A DNA stretch of 64,000 nucleotides from Paralvinella palmiformis. Taxonomy: Eukaryota > Annelida > Polychaeta > Terebellida > Alvinellidae. Numbering within the stretch: the first letter of the stretch is position 1; the number at the start of each line of letters is the position of its first letter. The stretch lies in NCBI GenBank assembly GCA_025642065.1, contig JAODUP010000041.1, forward strand, positions 952,501 through 1,016,500, written 5' to 3'. The notes under the pieces are model-generated. The model was not told the DNA's origin. It ran no database searches and saw nothing but the letters and a program-made list of their open reading frames with translations. The translations under genes were made by a program, and so were the position numbers. Below are positions 11,366-24,298 of the stretch, in pieces.

Positions 11366-14300
11366 GTCCATCCCCGAAGAAATGTATGAAATTTTAATTT
11401 GTTAAAGTTCATGCACAGTGACGTCACTTCATAAGCGAGCTTATCTTAGGTTCACCTAAGCGCCGTGCCATAATTTTCTGATGACATGCAATTTCCGCGT
11501 TTAATGTGCACGCTGCCGGGGGAAGATAACGGGATTCCTGACCTTCGGGAAGAAGGCTAACTCGGCCATTGGATGGCTTCCTTGCCGTTGGTAGTTGTCC
11601 TTGAATTAGCTCTATCGGAAAGTGACAACTGTCAGCAACAAATGTAATTACCAGACAACGTTTAGTAAGATGTCATTGTTCATCAACTCAAAAAGCTCGA
11701 CTAATTGGAAATACATTTGTCTGTCCGCTAGGGGGCGGATTAACGTAACTCGGCAACAAAATAAACAACACATTCTGGATAGGAATTGTTTATATGGAGA
11801 TAACAAAACGATTTTCTCTCTTCATCTGATGTACCTCATAGGATGCTGGTAGCTTGAATTTTTTTCCTATTGATGTAACGTAAGATTTGATACCGAAGGT
11901 AAATTATTAACTGATGGAATAAAACTAACCAACTAAATAGCTAACCTGTAGTAGCTCACTCACTCATTTATTTGTTCAATTAATAAATTAATTGACCAAT
12001 CAATCAATCACTCAATAAGTCAATCATTGCCAAATTTTGTCCTCACTAACATGAAATTATTTCTCAGTTAATGTGTTTTAATATTATAAACAACTTCTCT
12101 AAACGTGAAGTATTTTGGGACAGACTAAAAACTGTCACGTTGTATGTGATAAATAAACTTAACTAATCTAAATCTACTGTAATTAAAGAAAGGAAAAATA
12201 ATTTAATTACTACCTAGCGTTTCGAGATTATGTTAAATCCCGATCAAGTCATATTTTTAGCGCATGCCTGATCCAGTTGTCGTTCCCTCCTGAACTTGTT
12301 CTTGGTTCTACTCATTCAGCAGTTGTCCCGATAAAAAAAACGCATTTTCAGGAAGGGTCAGTGTACACACAGCGTACACTGAGCCACTTATGACAGGTTG
12401 TACCATTCTGGGCTTTTAGTATAACGGATTGGCTCTTGTCGTATAACACAAATGATTATCTCCCCAAACCAGACATTAACACACACACACACACGTACAC
12501 GTACATACGTAGACAAACACACACATAAGATCCGGAATAGCTAGATGGACCACGTGTGAAACATCGAGTTAAGAGTTCTTATAAAACTCATAGTTCATTA
12601 AATCATTATCCCCCCCCCCCATCCTATCTGGTCTCCTATCCAACATATTGCTGTCCTATCATCTTAGCCATAAATACGCGTCATTCTACTCATCTCCCAT
12701 CAAGTTGTATCTCCATATATCCCCCGGCATGTTATCCAAGACAGTTTTACGTGTTGACGTTACAACCCCCCCCCCCACACACACACACACACACGTCATC
12801 TTTCAGCCAGTCGTTGACCGTGGAGAGCGGCGAACGCCTGCCAGTTAATCTGTCCTGATGAGATCCCGACACTCGTACGGGAGATAAGACTCCGGTAAAA
12901 CATGGCCCTAATCCACTGCTATGGCTAGAAGAGTTTGGCGTCCTCTGATGGCTGAATCTCCCCTAACGAACATAGGACGTATAATATACCATAACAAACC
13001 ATCCCCGACAAATAGACGTCGTCCTAAGCTTCTCTTACGGGCATCGCTTCTGATAAATACCGCTGTTTCTATTGGTTCTCCATCGTACGGATGGTGTACC
13101 ACCCCGCCTATCCTCTAACAACCAACCGCACAATATCATACCGCGTTTATAATAATACAAAACTGGCACATTTCGGTATTCTATGTAAATATAAAAGGAA
13201 ACCTACTGTTATCGTCTGCCCTCTAGTTATCCTTATCAGATATTCCCCGCCTTCAGAAATGAGCTTTGGAGAGTGAAAGCAAATATACACATTCTAATAT
13301 TTGCTTCTCGATTTTTTTGTTTAACCAAACAGCGTCGTCATCACACAAGATAATGTATTTGTCATTCTCGTGGCTGTCTTTTGGGGAATGGGGGCAGTAG
13401 TTGGCGAATGAAGGAAAGGGCTTCGGCAGTTCGCCCGAAGTGAAACTACTTTGACACCATTCGTATTTTCCACTCTTTTGTGAATACCTGCGGGACACTG
13501 CCTCATTTATCTCTGCCCCCCACAAATCCACAACCCCCCCCTCCAACCCTCCGCCGCCCTCGTATCTCCTCTCCTAGCCTCAGATCCATCAGGGTTACCA
13601 TACTAAAGCTTTATTTGTGTGAATGTACCTAATGTGACAGTCATCTATCACCTTAGCTCCTTATCAGCTGATCTCAGACGCATTAATATCTCACTGTTGG
13701 CAGAGGTTGATCAATCATCGGCCAGTTAACGAGTATCATCGAAAATGACGGCATCTTCTGGCTGAAGAACGTTAATAACCAGTTCGGTAGGTAAGGGGGA
13801 AAAACCGCTACACAGCGAGGTAAATTAACAGGGTATAATATTTCTCGACAGTCCGATATTGTGATGATGGCGACACCGTAAACGCGTTGCTCATAGAATG
13901 TTCGACCTTGTAATTTTTGCAGCAGCTGCCAAATATGATTACTGCTTGGCTAGCATAATGAAGATTTTTTATTATTAAGACAGTAATGTTCGCACTGCAG
14001 AAAGTAGACGAAAAAAGAGAGTAGTCATTTGGCCAACTGGCGACACCAAGCGGACAAAATGAACATCTCCGCGTCTAGCATTCATAGAACGGTGTAGATG
14101 CGAAATGATTATCATTATTTAATTTGCTTTCGAATAATTATCGCTGACGTTTTCATGGCTACCGTCGTGGTCCGGATTAAACAGGTGTTTTTGATGGATA
14201 ACAAAGACCTGCCCGCCATCCAGGCTATTTCTCGTGGCGCTAACTGATTATTAATCGTTGCTTGGCAACACTTGGTAGCATCTGCCATAATGGACTTTAA

Positions 14301-14735
14301 TTTTGCATTTTTCTATAATCAGTCATTTATAGCCATTCCTTCTCGCCAGCTGCGCTCACATACTACGACCCACTAACGGCACAAGTGTCGGTTATTTGCC
14401 AATATATTTATTGAAGTCTTGCCTTCGGCTCGGTGCACACGACACAACAACATAACATTGGCACACTGTTCGTATCTGTCGCCGTATTCAGATAACACTT
14501 ACAGCTGATCTCAACTAAAACTCTACTAAACGAATTATAATTCTAAATCTGTCGGCGACAATCAGATAGTCAACAGAACGTCATGACGGAGATTTAAATT
14601 AAATTAAACAAAACGTAATCAATTAGTCGCTTCTCTTGATAACATGTAATTATAGCTTTGTCATTGAGAGAGTACCGTGTGATTAGTAGTCGTTGTGTTA
14701 CCTATACTTATAGACACAGCATTCACTGCTGATAA
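11366..14735. other. Intergenic, no gene seen
   Basis: Mostly non-repeat DNA with small CA runs at 12480-12494 and 12777-12795 and a full CRE near 11423. 13600-14420 is free of simple repeats and would be a place to look for conserved non-coding sequence. Confidence 0.55.
12358..12382. repeat. Small inverted repeat
   Basis: TCAGTGTAC and GTACACTGA separated by seven bases form a 9-bp stem. Confidence 0.6.
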
Positions 14736-14817
14736 CGTGCGCGCGTGTGTATGTGTGTACGCGTGTGTGGGGGGCGTGTGTGTGTGTGTGTGCGTGCGCG
14801 CGCGCGCGCGTGTGTGT
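14736..14817. repeat. (GT)n / (GC)n tract
   Basis: Alternating purine-pyrimidine DNA, including CGCGCGCGCGCG, prone to Z-DNA. Confidence 0.9.
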
Positions 14818-14965
14818 TAAGCTGTACATAGCATTGGTGCACATTTATATAGTCTTCACATTGAAGTGCTACACAATACACCTGTTATCTCGTAGATGGT
14901 GCATATATTACTAATACATCAATAGACTGGTAGTAGGCAGAAAACATACACATATATCAATTAAC

Positions 14966-14968
<3 letters not shown>

Positions 14969-15005
<37 letters not shown>
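14969..15005. repeat. (AT)n
   Basis: Pure dinucleotide run. Confidence 0.95.
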
Positions 15006-15007
<2 letters not shown>

Positions 15008-15625
15008 TATGAAAATGACCCCATTTAGAGAGGAACAAAATAAATTCATTTATATGAAAATCACATAAATTAAAGAAATTAATGTAACGTTCTAGTAATG
15101 CAACCTACCAAAACATGATCAATGTTTACGATCCAGTAACTGTGCTCATCGCGAAAATATGATATCAGCGAACATAACTGAATATAATATACAATCAGAG
15201 ATCAGTAACATAACATATACACTACAGCGATTACTGCTAGTGTTAGCCATTCAGAAACATCGACGCTGTCAATCTAAGCATAGGCACATATCAATCAGCA
15301 AGCTATGGACACTCGACCAAGTCTCTACCGGATCATCGCGTCAAATGGTGTACGACGTTGATTCCTAGAGACATCCAGACGTCGGATACCTGAAGATGAC
15401 GCCGTGTCACTGTTTACTGTCGCCGAGATGCCGAATTTACCGCCGATCCAGAGCGGAATGGCCCATCACAATACTAAACGATGGCCTTACGCAAGTCGCT
15501 TCAGCACCGCCTTATATTTACAATATCCTTTGATGAGGCCGCCGCGTGGACATCTCGGCACAAAGTCATTCATTAATTCGTGAGATAACTCCGACGACGA
15601 CCAGCTCATACGAGAATTAGCTCGG

Positions 15626-15648
15626 CGTGTGTGTGTATGTGCGTGCGT

Positions 15649-15689
<41 letters not shown>

Positions 15690-15697
15690 TGTGTGCG
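15626..15697. repeat. (GT)n
   Basis: GT run with TA and GC interruptions. The Cys/Val and His/Thr reading frames over it are artefacts. Confidence 0.95.
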
Positions 15698-16908
15698 GGA
15701 CTCGGACCAGCGACATCCTTTTGTGTCTCGTCCAATGCTGTCATCGACCCTATCCATTACCAGACGTCTGATAATAGAAGCAGCCATTACGGTCAACATA
15801 ATCTTATTTATTTACCGACTCTAATACTCTGCACCAAAGTCTGATGGCTTCCTCTTGTCACATACCAAACGTCGCTTCCTCCACGCCCTTAATGGCATCT
15901 GGAAATGATCCTAATACATACTAAGTAAACAATTAACAACCTTCTTATGGTACGGTTGTCCTATTTCGTAAGCACGTTGCTGGTGTCATCCCGAAGTGAG
16001 AGGTGGGCAGGGGAGGGGGGGGGCGTCGCGGCATCCCGTGCGTGTGGGTGCTGGTGGGGTGGGGTGAAAGCCACTTCGTTCATCGTTTCCGATTTCTTTA
16101 AAACGTTTCCATTTCACCTGAAAAACACAAACGATTGATAATTACCTCTTAGGAAGTCTTTAATATTTTCCTCGTATACAAACTAACCCGATTGTCTTTC
16201 ATTCTTCTGACACACAAATGGCATACATTCATCCTGTTAAGGGACATATCATCATCATCATCATCATCAGCTATATCAACTTGTCATAACTGTTAATGTC
16301 AACACCCCCCGAATACGAACCACGCATCGTAAACTGTAATGTTTCTTCAGTTAAAGCGAGCAAAAAGGGCCTTTAGCGTTGTTTAATCAACTTGTTAACG
16401 TTCCTAGACCAGCTTTCCCTCAACTACCTCACCAAGACTCTTGCTTTATTTCCCCTTTTTTCATCAACATTTGCCACATTCGGTGGCAAATTACTGGAGA
16501 AAAATCGGCGCCGAGGAAAAATCGGATCTTATTTAAATTCATGGAACTCTTCAAATTTAGCTCTAACGCAATCAAGCCGACAGTTGTCTGAGGATGTCAC
16601 CGTGTGTGTGTGATCCAGAAAAACGTCCGGTGACTCTTACACGCCCGTCTTCTGTCACATGGCGGATGTAGAGAAGTGTGTTCGGTCGGATAAATGGAGC
16701 ATCCGTTATTTGGAATTCAGCCAATCAAGAACCATAGATGACTAACTTAGAAAAAAATACTCGAGCTCAAAATCTCCTCCCGTTACGCCTCCCACCCCCG
16801 CCACCCGCGCTGGTCAACTATCAAAACTGATCAATTCTCAATCCGGACTACATCTATCGGCACCGGAAGTGCCATCATTGTCCGTTACCTTCGTCATGTC
16901 GATGGTCT

Positions 16909-16964
16909 ACACATACACACGCACACACACACACACAGAGAGAGAGAGAGGGGGGGGAGAGAAA

Positions 16965-17000
<36 letters not shown>

Positions 17001-17095
17001 GGGGCAGAGAAAAAAACACACACACACTGTACAGAGAGAGAGAGCGCGCGAGAGAGAGAGAGACTGTATAGAGAGGAAGAGAGATAGAGAGAGAG

Positions 17096-17134
<39 letters not shown>

Positions 17135-17150
17135 CTATATAGAGAGGAAG

Positions 17151-17208
<58 letters not shown>

Positions 17209-17360
17209 CACACACACACTGTACAGAGAGAGAGAGACTGTATAGAGAGGAAGAGATAGAGATAGAGAGAGAGAGACACACACACACACAGAGAGAGAGA
17301 GAGAACAGAGAGAGAGAGAGAGAGAGAGAGAGACGCACACACACACACACACACACACAT
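16909..17360. repeat. Compound (CA)/(GA)/(TA) microsatellite, 450 bp
   Basis: Repeating blocks of CA then GA, with the recurring island CTGTACAGAGAGAG or CTGTATAGAGAGGAAGA, and a (TA)n at 17155-17198. The island repeats suggest duplication of a CA-GA-island module. Confidence 0.92.
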
Positions 17361-17599
17361 GAAGGGTGGGGGGAGTCTCGATGCCTGCATTTTTCGGCAA
17401 ATTTATTTCGTCCATTCTTTCCCTTCAACCTGAAAGGCAAGTCCAAATGAAGTAACACTTTCCTAAACATGACAAATGAAGCAATTTCTACATCTTTGAC
17501 CTCTCAGTCTGTGAGTGGGATTAGGTAGAAAGATGCTGACAATGTGTCATTAGAAGATTGATGTTATAGTCCACTGGGTTTAGGTGTGTTTTGGAATGA

Positions 17600-17601
<2 letters not shown>

Positions 17602-17637
<36 letters not shown>

Positions 17638-17713
17638 ACATACACATGCGGAAACCAAAGTAAACCAACAACAACATACATACAAGAATAGCTTTTCTGT
17701 GCATAACGTGTCT

Positions 17714-17764
<51 letters not shown>
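17602..17764. repeat. Two (TA)n runs
   Basis: TA at 17602-17634 and 17717-17764, with 80 bp of ordinary sequence between. Confidence 0.92.
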
Positions 17765-17766
<2 letters not shown>

Positions 17767-18239
17767 CACATATATTGGCGTATTTTGATGTGTAGGACTA
17801 GCTGGACGATCCAATGGTGACAGTGATGGAGATTACTATAATAAAATCGGATCTTTCCCGTGAAGATTCACCATCAAAGCTATCAACGCTTCCCACCGAC
17901 ACGTTGATGCAATATTTGATAAGTGTTCAACCTTTGATTTATGACACGACATAACGCCCTATATGTGATAGTAATTTTCTAAGCTTCTTTTTGTTTTCCT
18001 TCTAATATATGACACAAAGTGTAATATGCTGATAAGACGACATTAAATAGATCAATATGATGAGTAGTTCCCGAACATCGTTTAGAGGATGTTGGAAAGC
18101 TTCAGTTTATGTCAAATATCTATTTAGTAAGAGCAGTTTATCCTAATTCTCTTAAAGAACGGCACTGAGATTCACAGGCTGCAAATAAACCATCTATATG
18201 GTTCATCATCTAGCGAGGCTACCATTGACACTGATGTGT

Positions 18240-18259
18240 GTAATGTGTGTGTGTGTGTA

Positions 18260-18294
<35 letters not shown>
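18240..18294. repeat. (GT)n / (AT)n
   Basis: Short GT run followed by AT. Confidence 0.9.
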
Positions 18295-18296
<2 letters not shown>

Positions 18297-18820
18297 GAGT
18301 GTGGAGGGTATTTTAAATGTATGTGAAAAGGGACTAGCATATAGAATTACGAATCGTCGTTAGGATTCTGGACGATTCATCAGGGTAGTATAATATCTGA
18401 TTATACTCCCATAAATCATGTCTCTTTATCAATCAAATATAATGACCTTCAGATATGACATCCAGTATTAACGTCATCGTTACTTTCCACGGATCAACCA
18501 AAAATAAACTAATATCTCTGGGAATTCCTTTGGACTCAAAGTCGGATTTGCCTATTCAGGACAACGGAGAATCGTCCTGCTTATCCAGACGGGACCTGAC
18601 AGATAATTCACAATAGATTAATGGCCATCTTTCGGCGAGTGGAAGTTTTACGAGCGATCTCGTCGTAACATTACCACACGAAGTTGATGGAATTTTGACA
18701 CTTTGATGACTCGCATACAATAAATCCGCGGTTATATCAAACCTGGATCATTTGTCAATATCTGGAAGGTCCTTCTCTAGCCATTCGGTCTTCAAATTTC
18801 CTTCACCAAACACACCAGGG

Positions 18821-18929
18821 CGCAGAGTACCGAGTTCAGCCGCCACTGGTACTCTGCGGAGAGCTGGAGATTATTTTACGCCCAGCAAAAATATTCGGAA
18901 ATTTGCGGGTGGTAATAAGACCCACCCGC
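18821..18929. repeat. Two neighbouring perfect hairpins
   Basis: An 11-bp stem CGCAGAGTACC / GGTACTCTGCG (18821-18831, 18848-18858) with a 16-nt loop, then an 8-bp stem GCGGGTGG / CCACCCGC (18905-18912, 18922-18929) with a 9-nt loop. Both lie in a GC-richer non-repeat patch. RNA or DNA function is unknown. Confidence 0.6.
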
Positions 18930-19371
18930 GCCCAGGTATGAGGGAGCTGATTAATTGCCGGCTAACTGTGATATGAAGCTCGGCTAACTCATCGGCTGCT
19001 GTGTGTGGTAACGTTGATGGCCCACATATTGCTGACATATAAACTGATAAATCATTCGCTGGGCGATAATACGAAAAGACAGGAACTGATCAACGCAAAC
19101 ATTGGCTTCTTTACCGATGTCGCTGTGGATAATCAATTATCGAACTATAAAATATTGGTACACTTCGGCGCTAATTATTTTACTGTTTACTAATCTGATT
19201 ACTGAACAGAGCCCTATACTTTATTTAAGTACACAATGAGGAAGTTGTGTAGCGCTCGAAAACATGGTACTTGACTTGTATGACAGCTGAGATAGAAAAC
19301 TGTGCCTAATTTTGTTATTTATGAGTAATGATTGATAATTTGGTGTCAAGGAACAGTGTACACGAACAGAC

Positions 19372-19406
<35 letters not shown>

Positions 19407-20733
19407 TATATTACTATCAACCATCATAATAAAAATATACGTTCATTTGCACACTCCACATTCCATTAAGACAATCGAGTACACTTTGAGCTGACATATA
19501 CTTTCAATAGCAGCTGCCACTACACGTATCCCGTACTCAGTGACATTACGAGGTATCTGGTGTCACGGAGGGGGGTGACGTCATTAAAATGCTTGCATCA
19601 GATGAAGTGCCCATGCCCAGCCACCGAAGGGACAGAACAACCATTATACGGGACAAGCGAACCGGAAACGACACGTGCACGTTCTGAACGGGTGCCAGCT
19701 TCTGGTGCCAGCTTATATCCTAATCGTAAGGGAGATAGTTTACAAGCTGGGTCTTATTATGCCTAGTCATGACTGGGATATGTTGACAGCTCTCCAATAC
19801 ATAGATGTATTGACCTGTAACGGAGGTCAAAAGTTAGCTAGAATCAGGTTACAGATGGATGTGAATAGATCGTTTATATTAGTTCTAACAGACCATAGTA
19901 TCGTGGTATTAATATACCGTGCGAGTGAAAGGAGACTGTACAGGCACCATATCTGGTAGAGTTTTGATCTAAGCCTTTAATTGAACGAATAATTGTCAGA
20001 TTCTTTTTACACCCCCCCCCCACATCTCAAATCCCGATGGGGAGGTGGAAAGGGGGACTGATTCTGGTGTATGCATTATATGCGTCTTTACCGGCTACTT
20101 GTATGAGTCTTCATCTGTCTTTCTATCTCCCTCTCTCTCTCTCTCTCTCTGTCTGAGAATTAGATTAAGAAGACAGATTACTTTTTTCTATCACACACAC
20201 ACACACACACTATATATATATACAATTATAATTATTTTGCGCTTTAGCTCGTCAATATGTCAAAATACAGATCTACTAGCTAATATTTTAGAGTTTCCTG
20301 GGAGTTTTTTCGCATTGAAGTCTAACATGAAACCGAGACTGTCACCTAAATTTGCCCAAAGTTCGGGACTTGAACGAATTGCAAAGAAGTGAACGTCAGC
20401 CATGGAAAAAAATAGACGTATTAGCTGCGATGTTCTCTGCTCGACATCAAATATATATACATATTGTCTGGGGCATTTTGCTGTGCTCTTTCCTGTTCTT
20501 ATAGACACCAATCTACCGAAGTCCATTACTTCCTATCATCTTTAGTCTGTTTCACTGTCACCTGGTGAGAATCTAAGACCAGATTTAGGAGCAATAAAGC
20601 CAACACGTCTCGGACAAGACAAAGCATAAATTTACACCTTAAAGGTTAAAATGGATTTCAGCCAGACATGCTGACATCCGGCGCTGTTTTGGGTGGTTTC
20701 TATCTAATGTATGTTATGGTATCAGTGAATCCG

Positions 20734-20804
20734 GGACATTTAGCCAACGGACATTTAGCCAACGGACATTTAGCCAATATTTGCAGGGGGGACATTTAGC
20801 CAAC
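20734..20804. repeat. Four GGACATTTAGCCAAC units, likely a transposon terminus
   Basis: Three adjoining 15-bp units start at 20734, 20749 and 20764 (the last lacks its final C), and a fourth is at 20790-20804. No inverted copy (GTTGGCTAAATGTCC) was seen nearby, so this would be a solo left end. The unit matches the MITE unit GGACAGTTGCTCACC at about 10 of 15 positions and has the same length. Confidence 0.6.
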
Positions 20805-21542
20805 ATTCAAACTTTTTGATTATGTTTATGTGAGTTTTCATAAATATAGTTTGTATGTAACTGTATTTTTGTAATTCATTATACAAATGTAACAAACACA
20901 GTGATGTCTCATATTCTAAAACTTCAAACACGGATGTTACATATAGTCTACAGCTGTTATATTCAATCATCATAGTGTATGTAATTGAATTTTATTCAAT
21001 TCATTGTACGAATGTAATGATCACAAATAAATGTCTTATACTCTAAAATTTGAAAACACAAACATTGCATATAATACATTCTTTATTTCTGACATGTTGT
21101 CTATAGGTGTACATTGTCAATATTCCTATTATTAAGTCTACATCGTATACTTTTAATATATTTGTTTATGTTATCTATATTGTTTCCATATTTTATATTT
21201 CTTAACTGAGCGTTAAGTATAAATATACGTAAATAAAATATTAAGTCATTTAAGAACAGGGAATAAAAACATAGTGAGCCATAATAATCTCATTTAAATA
21301 ATGACATTTCTTTATAGTGTCTGTAATTAACAAACATCAAAATGCTCAATGGCTTCAATGCCATTCCATGTCTTGCGTATGGTTATTGAATTTTGGTTTA
21401 AATACGGATGTATATCTGTATGATTTAAAAATGTGTGACACAGACTACCGGTATATCAGGGACTCGATAATCATATTCTCGCTTATCCCACATATTATCA
21501 TGCAACAAATTTTGTCGGATCAACAAATTCTGACTGTACATA

Positions 21543-21735
21543 AAACAGAATCACTGTAAAGGAAGCCAGATCTAGTTGCCCTGGGGCCCTTTTATCCTAC
21601 TAGCCTATAGAAGCCACTGGTTCCAGGTGAAAGAAGATAAGTGTCATTGGGGATGATCTGGTCAACTTGAAGGTACACCAAACAGAAGCACTGTAAACAA
21701 AGCCAGATCTATTTGCACTAGGTGACCCATTTATT
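21543..21735. repeat. Direct repeat pair, about 55 bp
   Basis: 21543-21596 and 21680-21735 share AAACAGAA-CACTGTAAA, then AGCCAGATCTA-TTGC, with scattered mismatches. It lies between the two transposon ends described here and is probably part of the same decayed element. Confidence 0.55.
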
Positions 21736-21794
21736 TGATAGTGTCTTTCACATACATGCATTTTTATTAGCACACTACTCAATATTTGGAGTAC

Positions 21795-22055
21795 GGACAG
21801 TTGCTCACCAGACAGTTGCTCACCTGGACACTTGCTCACCAAGCAAATGAAAAAGTGGACATTTGTTCACCAGTGGATTTTTAATGAGAGAAAAATGTTT
21901 ATAATTATATTAATAAAATAATTTCTGAACTTTAATTCCCTAATAATTGGTAATATTCATCCCAATAATTATATAGGTAATATGATACTAAGAAATATAT
22001 TTCTGAATTAAAAATCATTTAATTTTTTTAAATTTTTCCTGGTGAGCAACTGTCC
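21795..22055. mobile_element. MITE, second copy with shortened right end (261 bp)
   Basis: Shares the left iterated end and most of the interior (GAATTTTTAATGAGAGAAAA-type and CTTTAATTCCCTA segments) with the copy at 49901-50223. Only GGTGAGCAACTGTCC remains of the right inverted repeat. A 3-bp TAC directly flanks both ends and is a possible target-site duplication. Confidence 0.8.
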
Positions 22056-22179
22056 TACACCCTAATATTTGACACATGAATGCCTACATGAATAGTAGGA
22101 ATATAACAAAATAATTACATTTATTGTTCTTCTGCACACAAAGTGAATATTGTCTATCTGAACAGTTAAATAGTCTAAT

Positions 22180-22310
22180 TTGGCACTGCCTCTGAGAATC
22201 CTATAGCAGAATACCATATTAAAAGCTTTACTGTTGCATAGAAGATTGTTCACTTTAGCGTTTGAAAATATTCGCTCACTTGATGCTGATGAAACTGAAT
22301 CCATTGAACA
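22180..22310 (-). pseudogene. Possible hAT-type transposase remnant
   Basis: The minus-strand frame contains SSASSERIFSNA (about 22256-22291), resembling the SSASSER-x-FS-xAG core of the hAT C-terminal dimerisation domain. The residues after it do not fit the domain well, and no catalytic region is recognisable. It lies 200 bp from the MITE at 21795-22055 and may be debris of an autonomous element. Resemblance is to one short motif only. Confidence 0.3.
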
Positions 22311-22749
22311 TTTTGTGTTATAGACTATTATTAGCCTGCTGATGATCACACTTTTTGCACTTTGCACATTTCTTATTTCCAACGGCAATATGTAAAAAAT
22401 GTTCCCAAGTGGAATTCTCTGGCCTTCCACCTTTATGCAGTACTAAAGGCTGGATATCAAATAGTAATCACAGTATTAGTTCAATAATTTAAGCCAGCAT
22501 GCAGGTATGTATCAATGTGATATAACACTATGATCATGAGAAAGTGTAACACTGCTTCAAATTAAACTCAGACTGGCTTTCTATAGTGAGGTAAAATGAA
22601 GTCACATTTTAAAACTATGATATATCACCTGGGTTATGCAGTCACATCTTAACAGCATTACACTACATGTAAGTGTCAACATTGGATAGAATGTTATTCT
22701 GAGATTAGTAGATTATCTGCTGTATATACAAGTAGTAATTACCCACATG

Positions 22750-22871
22750 CCAGATATAGTAACTCCCTGTTATATGGCATATCTGATTATAACATTAATC
22801 ACCTTCAGCGAATTCAGAATAGTGCAGCTCGCATTGTAACAAATACTAGAAAATATGATCATATCACCCAA
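22750..22871 (+). mobile_element. Internal fragment of the CR1-like LINE
   Basis: The plus strand reads NSLLYGISDYNINHLQRIQN and continues SAARIVTNTRKYDHIT, almost identical at nucleotide level to the LINE near 2230-2345 (minus). It is cut on both sides: the last part of the RT, the 3' UTR and the tail are missing. That is unusual for a simple 5'-truncated insertion. Confidence 0.85.
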
Positions 22872-22956
22872 TTTTTTTTTCTAACACCGTTCTTGACTGG
22901 ATAATGGATATCGCTTATTGTTAGCTAAACCATTTTAAATCTTCGTCCATTTTGAA

Positions 22957-22990
<34 letters not shown>

Positions 22991-23074
22991 CACTAGCCTA
23001 CATTGTCAACCTCAATATAATAGACCATAAGCCATAATGGAGACGATGGTTAGGTAAATACAAATGGGACCCAA

Positions 23075-23360
23075 CTTATCAGGCAGCAAATCAGCCAGCA
23101 AATCAGCCAGCAAACCAGCCACCAAACCAGCCAATCAAATAGAGTGTTATCCACTGGACTAGCTAAATACCAACTCGTTTACAAACCGGCATGAATTTGT
23201 TTTTAAATCATAAACCAGGCAAGTAGCCAACTGAAAACATGTAGCGAAACCAGCGAAACAGACAGCCAGACCAGCGAAACTGCCAGCTAGCCAACGATAC
23301 AACTAATGTCCCATCCTACCAGCTAACTGGCCAACCATCTAACCAGCTAGACCAACATCC
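23075..23360. repeat. Degenerate CAGC-rich repeat
   Basis: Imperfect CAGCCAGCAAAC / CAGCCAACCA units, strongest at 23090-23140. A similar degenerate GCCAGC / CCAGCTGG stretch lies at 54100-54270. Confidence 0.6.
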
Positions 23361-23987
23361 AGCCAGCTGTTGTTGATCTCAGACAAGGTGTCAATATGTC
23401 CTTAACTTAATGCATTGGTTTCGTTTCCCACCATTACCCGACCACCCGCTTCTAGCCAGCGTATATACTGAAGGGTGTGGGCTTATGACAATGAGGCTCT
23501 GAGTCGATAACAACATCTGCATCTCAAGTAACGGCATATCCCTTTCTGGAGAAACTGTTCGCTTGAATCAATTTATCCACAGATCAAGCTCACTTGGGAA
23601 CCAATCTGAATCAACATACGTCGGGTGCCTCCAGGATACGATGGCGCTGACATATTAGATCCGTCCTAAATTAGAACCTGTCTCGCATTCATTATACGCC
23701 CGTTCATTCAGAACCGAATTCAATGTCATGGTGTTTAGCACAGAATAATTCAATATACGATCATGTTGACAAGTATATGTTGTCAACAGATTTGTAAACA
23801 GTTGCCTTAAGTGTTTATATAATAATCATTGCAGCCCTTTATCTCTAGATTTTACTCTATTCTTCAATGAATGGTTTGTTTAGCGATTGGGGAAACATTC
23901 CACAAACACAGACATGATTCTGATTCGAACACACGACCTAGAGATATGTAGAGCAACTTAAATTTAATAAAAGGTAAATTATAGGAG

Positions 23988-24298
23988 TACTGTTTAATCG
24001 TGCATCCGTAATGTTTTCCTGGATTAGCTAAATATTTGCATCGCAATCATGTCTTGAATGGAATAATGATGTTCATCATATTCAGTTCGTTTTTGTCGTA
24101 GCAACGCCAAAAATATCAATACACACAACATATTAGTGAATGTTGAATATGAGTTTGTTAAATGTATGTTTTTTTAAATAACATAGTTTTCCATCATTTT
24201 CCAACTATGTACTGTTTAATCGCCACCCGTAATGTTTTCCTGGATTAGCTAAATATTTGCATCGCAATCATGTCTTGAATGGAATAATGATGTTCATC
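23988..24298. repeat. Duplicated 90-bp block with POU octamer
   Basis: 23988-24077 and 24210-24298 are nearly identical, differing mainly in one small segment (TGCATC versus CCACC). Both contain GGATTAGCTAAATATTTGCA, which includes GGATTA (Otx/bicoid type) and ATTTGCAT (POU octamer). The intervening 132 bp are not duplicated. Regulatory use is an inference from the motifs. Confidence 0.8.

Larger units (their letters stand above)
17765..20733. other. Intergenic, no gene seen
   Basis: Contains the paired hairpins at 18821-18929, a (TA)n at 19375-19400 and short CT and CA runs at 20130-20222. Open frames are short and featureless. Confidence 0.55.

Noticed and set aside
16875..17470. Overlapping Ser/Leu/Cys-rich frames up to 171 codons
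   Set aside because: They are translations of CA/GA/TA dinucleotide repeats.
23075..23360. CRISPR-like spaced repeat
   Set aside because: The units are degenerate CAGC-type repeats of varying length in animal DNA, with no constant repeat or unique spacers.
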